A DNA stretch of 64,000 nucleotides, taken from Darksidea phi (lineage: Eukaryota > Ascomycota > Dothideomycetes > Pleosporales > Lentitheciaceae). The DNA is taken from the NCBI GenBank assembly GCA_030770425.1, contig JASJFT010000001.1, positions 620,001 to 684,000 on the forward strand, read 5' to 3'. Made by a program: the position numbers and the translations under genes. Shown piece by piece: positions 57,695-64,000 of this stretch. The notes beneath the pieces are model-generated. The model saw only the letters and a program-made list of their open reading frames with translations. It did no database searches and had not been told where the DNA came from. Position 1 is the stretch's first letter, and every line of letters starts with the position of its first letter.

Positions 57695-58868
57695 CCTAGA
57701 CTTCATTCGAGCATTGCGCAGAAGCGCCCTTGAATATGTGCTCAAACCTCTACGGGGATAACAAAGCCTATAAAGCTTATTCTCGTGGTGTTAGTGCCTG
57801 CTGTTTCATTGAAACCGCGCGGTCTTGAAAACTGGAACACAGTTTGTACTGCAGACTCCCGTGGAGGCCTTGGACTTGGCAAGTAGGAACATTGATCGGC
57901 CACATTCGCTTTCCCAAGTAGAAAGCAAAACTGCTCCTTGAAAGCATGGGCGTCTTGGTGCATGCGAGAATCTATGTGCCGTAGTCGCTCTGATCTCAAG
58001 ATCTCGCGGCAGAAAGACTTCGCTGCACCTTCGACTCCATCCTATTCCCCATTAAAATTCAAGATCTGGCACGGCTTGATACCACCATAGTGCAGTCCCA
58101 GTATCTTGTTGGGTAAGCAAGAGGGGTCACTTACCTCAATACCCAACACCCAGCCAGAAGCTCTGCGCACCTGCTTCGCGTCGAATTATTCTGGCCTCTA
58201 GCACTTGCACGATTCCACTATTGTCCGCGAGATCGAGGGCTTTTGCCAACTCCCTCTTTAATTCTTTCCTGTTAGCGGAGGGAAACGAAGATGCAGCGCT
58301 CAAGACCGTCGTCATCGTTATTATCGTCGAAGAACAAGAGAGAAATGTTGACGAGAAGGTGATCACATGGGCGCATGAGCGTGGAAAGAGATGCGCATTG
58401 CTGTTTCAGCTTATTGTAGATTTTACCTCCTTTTGAAGTATGTCTGTCACTTGAACTCTTTCAGCGCAGGATACATCGGAAGCGATCCGGATGGCCGACT
58501 CCCATGACGATAACGACAATGTCCCGGCTATCCCACCCATTCCCCAAGTCGCCCAGACTAGTGAAGACTCGCCTCTAGCAACTAGAAAGGAATGAGCGAA
58601 AGACTACACCACAACGTCACTCGCCCCTGATCCATAGCCTATATAATATTCCGTTATCAATATACCCCAATATATGGACTACTTATTCGGGTGCGTCGAC
58701 AAACAATATTTCGACTTTAACACGCTGAAGGTTACCGCTCAGTAGGCCACATAAGTCTACAGACGTGGCTGCCATCGCTAAGACAGAACAAGCATACGAC
58801 AGGAGCACTGAAAAGGGTTTTGTCAAAACACCATTACGCTAATTAGCTGTCTCCGAGATTCCTTCGCT
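57695..58868. other. Intergenic region
   Basis: 1.17 kb without a supported gene. A 34-codon frame starting at 58489 (MADSHDDNDN...) looks protein-like but cannot be spliced in phase to the BTB exon downstream. The rest shows many stops on both strands. Confidence 0.4.
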
Positions 58869-59632
58869 ATGAAAGTCCTTACTGCTAAGGCGGAAGCTCA
58901 TAGGTAAGGACAGCATCACCACGGTCGAAGAATGCTAACTATCTCAGCTATTTGGAGGGCACGACAGTCGAGGTTCGTGTGGGCAATGGTGACGACCTCA
59001 AGACTTTCATCATCCACAAGGAGCTCGGGATCTCGCGCTCGCCGTTCTTCGCCAACGCGTTACGGGAGGGCTCACCGTGGGCATCAGCCGAAGACGGTGT
59101 AATCCGGCTATGGAAGGAGGATCCAGAGGTGTTCGCTGTCTACATGCAGCTCATATATCACAATCGAATACCAGTGATTGGGGTTATGGCAGAGCCTCCG
59201 TTCAGGAAGATGTACGTGGAGTGCGCGGATCCTAAAGATGCTCACGATGCCTACATCGATCATGTCAAAGAGCAGACTGCAAAACGAGGCGAACTGCTCG
59301 CTAATTTGTACGTCTTCTGCGACATGATGCAAGATATTCACGCGAAGAATCAAGTGATATCCGCTTTCACAGAAGAGATATCATTCATAGCCGGGCTTGC
59401 TGGTGGGAAATGTATCGCTTACCCGTATCCTTCCGCTATTCGTATTGTATACAGCCACACGCAAATATCCGACCCACTCCGAGAGCTCTTCGCTGGCAGA
59501 TATATTTCCGCAGCTTCGGGGTTTTGGTTCACTGGCGATGCCGCGAAGAACTTCCCAAAAGAATTTCTATACGACGTTATGGTAGGCATGGCTAGACGTC
59601 GTAATTTACCGATGTCTGGCTCTAGTATGTAG
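58869..59632 (+). CDS. BTB/POZ-domain protein
   Basis: Two exons, 58869-58903 and 58948-59632, encoding 239 aa. The 44-nt intron (GTAAGG donor, GCTAAC branch, CAG acceptor) joins a 12-residue leader to the BTB fold: TVEVRVG, FIIHKELGISRSPFFANAL, and DPEVFAVYMQLIYHNRIP. The C-terminal half is the helical extension (LANLYVFCDMMQ) common in the large fungal BTB family. These are protein-binding modules, some acting as Cul3 adaptors; the role here is unknown. The intron phase (2) and branch point make this start more convincing than the upstream alternatives. A decayed BTB copy lies 3 kb downstream on the other strand. Confidence 0.85.
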
Positions 59633-60079
59633 GATCATTGAGGCAAGGGGGTACCATCAGGAATCAGAACAACTAGGGCGTACGTAGAGATAGGTAATAC
59701 TGTTCGGCACAGAAGAGAATACTAGGTTAGTTGAGGGACTAGATGACAGCAGATGACACTTGCTTATCGGTATGGTGCTCTCCTCGTAGTTAGATAGCTA
59801 ATGTCGTATGTGTCATTTTAAGTTGCGCAGAGGGAATGACACTAGCGTTCACATTCACTAACGCAACATGGAATGGTAAGCACCAATAGACCCTGTAGAT
59901 TAATGCAACCAATCAACAACCGAAATGGTTGGACTATATTTAGCCCACCGTGTCAATCACTCCCGGCGGAGGGGTTTTTCTCTTCCCGAAAGGAAGATTT
60001 AGGAAAATCAACTACGAATTTTCTCTCTTGTTTTGTCATCGAAGGGACGTACGGTTGCAATCGTTGAAGCGTACGCGCA
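59633..60079. other. Intergenic region
   Basis: 447 bp; 3' flank of the BTB gene and promoter of the monooxygenase gene. Nothing else recognised. Confidence 0.5.
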
Positions 60080-61983
60080 ATGGAAGAGGCAGATCTCGTT
60101 GTTATCGGGGCTGGTACGTCGTTTCCCCACAGCCAGTGTCGCGAATTCCCGGCTGCTTGTATCGCCAGATTATCTAGGGATCACAAGTCTAGTCGTTCTT
60201 CAAGCTTGCGTCATAATTCTCACAAAATGGCACAGGTCTATACGGCATCACATCGGCCGCCACATATCACCGCCTGCACCCTACAGCACGCATCCTGCTC
60301 GTAGAAGCAGCACCATCAATTGGTGGACCATGGGCAACGCACCGTATTTTCCCAGGCCTAAAGACCAACAATTTATGGGGTACCTACGAGCACCCTGACT
60401 TTCCCATGAATGAGATGAGATTTGGGGTTAAGAAGGGTGAGCACGTCCCTGCTGAAAAGGTCTCCGAGTACTTGCGCGCTTTCGTTGAAGAGGCTGGAAT
60501 CTTAGACTGTGTGCGGTTGAACACGAAAGTCGAGATCATTGAGAAGGCTGAAAGAAGGTGGAAATTGTACTGCAAGTCTACTCTTCCGGATGCAGATACG
60601 AAAACCTTCGTGATCAACACGGCGAAACTCATAATCTCGGTCGGACTAGCTACCCAGCCATCTATGCCTCGCTATCCAACGTCGCCAAGTTTCACACCAA
60701 AGATCATCCACTCAAAAGACTTCCCTGCTCACTTCTCCGAAATTGTCAGGCCAGGCACTCACACTCTCATTATCGGCGCGGGTAAGTCTGCATGGGACAT
60801 TGCCTATGCATGCGCCACGCAGCCCAATTCAACCGCAACGATGCTAATTCGACCTTCCGGCAACGGGCCTGTATGGATGTCCCCACCATATGTCACTCCA
60901 CTAGGTCTTTGGCTTGAGAAGCTTGTGTTCACCCGCTTCTTCGGGTTTATGTCGCCGTGTCCATGGGCGGAGACATCAGGATTCGAAGGCTGGATTCGAA
61001 GCTTTCTCCACGGCACATGGCTGGGGCGAAAGATAGTGGGCGCGTTTTGGGGTGCTCTCGGAGAAGACGTGGTTCAATTAAACAAGCTCAACGAACATCC
61101 CGAGACGAAGAAGCTGCGGCCTTGGAGAGGCGCATTCGAAACGGGGAATGCGCTGAGTATCTTGAACTATCCCACCAACTTCTTTGATCTGGTCAAAGAA
61201 GGTAAAGTCAAGGTTGTGGTTGATGAAGTCGATAACTTTGAAGGAGAGCAGGTGTTGCTGAAAGGCGGTCAGAAGCTCGAAGTTGATGCAGTGGTATGCG
61301 CCACTGGCTGGGAGATTGGTAGTAACATGAGATACAAGCCTGATGGGTTGGAGAAAGAACTCGGATTACCGACAAGAGATCATCCTGACATCGACGATGT
61401 GGCACTCATCAGAAAACTCGAGAGAGAGCTATATGACCGCTTTCCGTTCCTCAAGTCTCGCGATATGAGCAGGACCCATCACCCCGATCCAACCCTTCGA
61501 CATACGCCAACCGTAGACCCTACTCAACAGCCCTACCGTCTCCATCGCTTCATGGTTCCGACATCGGACCTCGAATGCCGCTCCATCGGGTTTGCAGGTG
61601 CACTGATGACTCTTGGTCACGCATCTTGCGCATATTTGCAGTCGCTATGGCTGACAGCATATCTCGACGGCACACTAGCGCTCCCATCTACTCCGCCCGA
61701 GCAGCTGATGTACGAAGCATACCGCGATACGCAGTATTGTGCTTTGCGTAACGCGATGGGCTACGGGAACAAATTTCCAGATCTGGTGTTTGATTCGCTT
61801 CCGTACTTTGACGCGCTGATGCGGGACCTTGGTTTTGATGGAAAGAGGAAGGGAAATTTGTTGGGTTTGAGAAACTGGGTCGCAGAGTGTGGACGGAGTT
61901 ATGGACCGGAAGATTACAGGGGGTTAGTTGATGAATGGAAGAAAAAATTGGAGAAGGAGGGGGAGAGGAAGAAGACACTTTGA
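60080..61983 (+). CDS. Flavin-containing monooxygenase (FMO / Baeyer-Villiger-like)
   Basis: Two exons, 60080-60113 and 60236-61983 (122-nt intron), encoding 593 aa. The tiny first exon gives MEEADLVVIGAG, and the splice completes the FAD-binding GAGLYG motif with GL-YGITSA. GGPWATHRIFPGL and NNLWGTYEHPDF are typical of fungal FMO-like enzymes. A second dinucleotide-binding motif GAGKSAWD (NADPH) and the late ATGWEIGSN motif are also present. The enzyme should use FAD and NADPH to oxygenate a small molecule; many fungal members sit in secondary-metabolite or detoxification pathways. No biosynthetic cluster is visible around it. The C-terminus is rich in Lys/Glu. Confidence 0.92.
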
Positions 61984-62189
61984 TAACCTCCTTGATATCT
62001 GTTTAGAACCTTATTTCATACATTCAATATTTGGCTCGGTTTATGTAACCTCTTGCTTCAGCCGGGGCACTGACGAGCTCGATCGGCCATTAGCCCATTT
62101 CACAGACACTGATGCAGCATCGATTTACACAGCCTCGTGATAGCGACTCTTCTGAGCCACGCACCTGTTTCTATTCTGCGGGCATCACT
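61984..62189. other. 3' flank of the monooxygenase gene
   Basis: Short intergenic stretch without recognisable features. Confidence 0.4.
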
Positions 62190-62735
62190 TGTACAGCTTG
62201 CGAACAAGCTCTGCCACAAACTCAAGGTGCTGGTCTTTGACGGCAGAAAAGAAAATTGATTGCGCGCGCGATGACATGCAGTCGCAACTCTTCATCTGTC
62301 TGGAAACAATCCATAAGCGTACCTAAAATGGCGCTTCTGGCTTCTACGCCCTGACGCGAAGACGTATAGCATACATAAAGCGTCGTTATCAGCATTGAAT
62401 AGCGCGAGGATGGTGTCTGAGGTGTTGAGACCAGTATCGGGACCCGTTATCTTGTCATCGTCGTCTTAATCGTCGGGATGGCCCTTGTCGATGCCGTTGG
62501 GTTTATCCTTTTTGTATATGGGCATTTTCTTTAGCGATAGATCTTGATAAGGCATGAGAACTCCCGGCTCATCTTCAGTCATGTCGAAAATCCGGTCTAC
62601 ATATTCCTTTCAACACTCCGTCAAAGCTGCTGAGCAGAACTTCTGGCGTTTGGCAAGTAGCGCAGCCGGTACGACATATTCTTCTGTATCGGCACTGGCA
62701 CCCACTCGCACCTGTACCAGCGTTGTGAAATTCAT
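62190..62735 (-). pseudogene. BTB/POZ-domain gene relic
   Basis: Reading minus from an ATG at 62735, the frame gives TTLVQVRVGASADTEEYVVPAALL then KFCSAALTEC and a TGA where the family usually has Trp. The same frame then continues with KEYVDRIFDMTEDEPGVLMPY and NADNDALCMLYVF, interrupted by another stop in an Asp-rich run. The last part (ARSAILGTLMDCFQTDEELRLHV) is in a shifted frame. The order and blocks are those of a fungal BTB protein, so this is a broken copy with two stops and at least one frameshift. The TGG-to-TGA change fits a G-to-A transition. It is only distantly like the intact BTB gene at 58869-59632. Confidence 0.65.
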
Positions 62736-63688
62736 TCAATTAGCATTGCGAAGAAGGATAACCGTCGCGATGCTTGGTCAGATTTACTCAAGCAGGTAGG
62801 ATAGATGCATAGGCTCTTTCATGTCGTCGCACACGGAGATTGATTTGTGAAGTTGAACCGCGATATCGGCGCGTCTGGAGACCTAACAAGCTTCATGGCT
62901 ACAAGCAAATACGGCATTGCGTACTAAAATCATATGGTGATAGTGACAGCTCGTGGCTCCATGCATTTAGTCATACACATCACCTCCCCAACTCTCCTGG
63001 TTCAGTCTGGAAGGGCGCCCCAGAACAAAATTCACCACAGATATGGAACAGCTTCCATTATCTCTCAACATTAAGGGTTAGAATGATTGGTTCAATAGCA
63101 AGTTTTATAACGTGAATGGAGTATTAAACCGAATGATTCGTATGATTTTGAAAGCTTAATTTCTTAATCAAGCACAAAGATCAACGAAACTGTCCTCTAT
63201 GTTACCCTGTTAGAATAAAAGCTGTAGTAGAATTTCTTTCTTCTCCGAGAAAAAGCTGCTTTGCGCAACTATACTATTGTAGGGGGTGTACCCTATACGA
63301 AGCTGTAACTATCTGAAAACCAACACTGAGATATTAACCTGTACATGACACGAGTGGAACGCTTGACGTCGGCCACAACCGGTCGCACAGACGCCGCGCA
63401 CGCGGCGATGAAACAGTGTAGTAGATTAAATTACTCTAGATCTAGATACTAACAAAGCCATTAAGGCACAGCAGCTGTTGGCCCATCAGAATTCTGATGC
63501 TCTCATTTGTCAGCACGTCAGAAAATTATCTGCGGCACTGCGGCACTACGGCACAGTAGCATCTCGTGCCAATAATCCTTGTGATCATTTGCGAATAGAT
63601 TATCCTAAGATAGATATAAAACCAATACTTAGCTACAAGTTTTCCCAGACCTAGTCCTGTCAGTAGGAAACCGAGCGGATATCCAGTT
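62736..63688. other. Intergenic region
   Basis: 0.95 kb, fairly AT-rich around 63100-63250, no supported gene. The end is the promoter of the hydrolase gene at the right edge. Minus-strand frames over 63526-63886 are antisense to that gene. Confidence 0.4.
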
Positions 63689-64000
63689 ATGGCGCTCCCA
63701 ACGATGGCTCTGCCTAAATCGCCGCCACCACTCAACATCCCCCCGTCGAACCACACAGTCAAAGTGTCGATAATCGATAATACCACGATGATAGACATAC
63801 CAATAGGCATGGTGGTCAAACCGGCGGTCCTCCGCGGCTTCGCACGGTGCAACTTGCCATCGTACAGCTTCCTGATCGAGCACCAATCGGGACGAAAGCT
63901 ACTCTACGACCTAGGCGTACGCAAGGACTGGGAAAACCAGGGCCCATGCGCGGTGAAGCAAGTCAAGGATGCCGAATGCGATATTCACGTGGACAACGAT
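63689..64000 (+). CDS. Metallo-beta-lactamase-fold hydrolase, 5' part (runs off the window)
   Basis: An open frame from ATG 63689 to the right edge gives 104 codons with no stop. LNIPPSNHTVKVSIIDNTT, LPSYSFLIEHQSGRKLLYDLGV and RKDWEN are the N-terminal blocks of a fungal metallo-beta-lactamase-like family related to lactonases. The zinc-binding HxHxDH motif would lie beyond the window. A second in-frame ATG at 63704 is an alternative start. No intron is needed in the visible part. Function beyond a probable zinc-dependent hydrolase cannot be read. Confidence 0.82.
   Translation, partial: MALPTMALPKSPPPLNIPPSNHTVKVSIIDNTTMIDIPIGMVVKPAVLRGFARCNLPSYSFLIEHQSGRKLLYDLGVRKDWENQGPCAVKQVKDAECDIHVDND

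Noticed and set aside
58489..58593. Short frame MADSHDDNDN... as first exon of the BTB gene
   Set aside because: No donor of the right phase joins it to the exon at 58948; the ATG at 58869 with a 44-nt intron fits fully.
63526..63886. Minus-strand hydrophobic frame of 108 codons
   Set aside because: Antisense to the better supported metallo-beta-lactamase-fold gene.
1..64000. tRNA, rRNA, CRISPR arrays, intact transposons
   Set aside because: No cloverleaf with a B-box-like sequence, no regular spaced repeats and no transposase, reverse transcriptase or terminal repeats were noticed by eye; a tRNAscan or repeat search could still find some.

Overview
The window reads as nuclear DNA of a filamentous ascomycete (Pezizomycotina, most likely Dothideomycetes). 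Genes are compact and intron-containing, with introns of about 44-122 nt, GT-AG ends and recognisable CTAAC/CTAAT branch points. The gene set is typically fungal: RSC bromodomain subunit, Ldb17/Dip1, Ski3, Rsa3, Msn5-type exportin, HET and BTB relics, fungal GH5 and GH16. Class is inferred from protein style, not from a marker. No tRNA, rRNA, CRISPR array or intact transposon was recognised.

Layout. 1-1054: left edge, no clear gene. 1055-9518: OTU deubiquitinase (-) divergent from an RSC1/2-like chromatin subunit (+), then a cytochrome b5/acyl-CoA dehydrogenase fusion (+) and a ubiquitin-like/AN1 zinc-finger protein (+). 9519-18797: gene-poor, holding one monocarboxylate-type MFS transporter (+) and a long T-rich microsatellite. 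18798-24339: Ldb17/Dip1 actin regulator, atypical SDR and an ER-type TPR/J-domain co-chaperone (all -). 24679-31596: GH5 glucosylceramidase/sterylglucosidase-like enzyme and Msn5/exportin-5 (+). 33176-37813: SET/MYND protein and a 2-oxoglutarate oxygenase (+). 37900-43501: Ski3 in two pieces and Rsa3. 43502-46262: HET-domain relic. 46263-53885: secreted GH16 (+), DUF726 lipase-like protein (-), RNase T2 (-). 54728-59632: HAD/Swiss-army-knife protein (-) divergent from a RING E3 (+), then a BTB protein (+). 60080-61983: flavin monooxygenase (+), followed by a BTB relic (-). 63689-64000: 5' part of a metallo-beta-lactamase-fold hydrolase running off the right edge.

The standout is the SKI3 locus. 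The N-terminal part of Ski3 (287 aa) lies on + at 41767-42685. The rest (1143 aa) lies on - at 41461-37900. The two are head to head across 305 bp. Together they add up to one normal Ski3, and the break falls between adjacent segments of the family alignment, with no gene segment obviously missing. The simplest explanation is a small inversion of the promoter plus 5' coding part, which left the old promoter between the halves. If both are expressed, this fungus would rebuild the Ski complex scaffold from two polypeptides driven by one bidirectional promoter.

Other points of interest: a ubiquitin-like domain ending in LRGG fused to an AN1 finger; a GH5 enzyme ending in a CaaX-like box; two GC-AG introns; two introns that stay in frame if retained; and pseudogene relics of HET and BTB genes. 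All gene models are hand-spliced from sequence and unsupported by transcripts.
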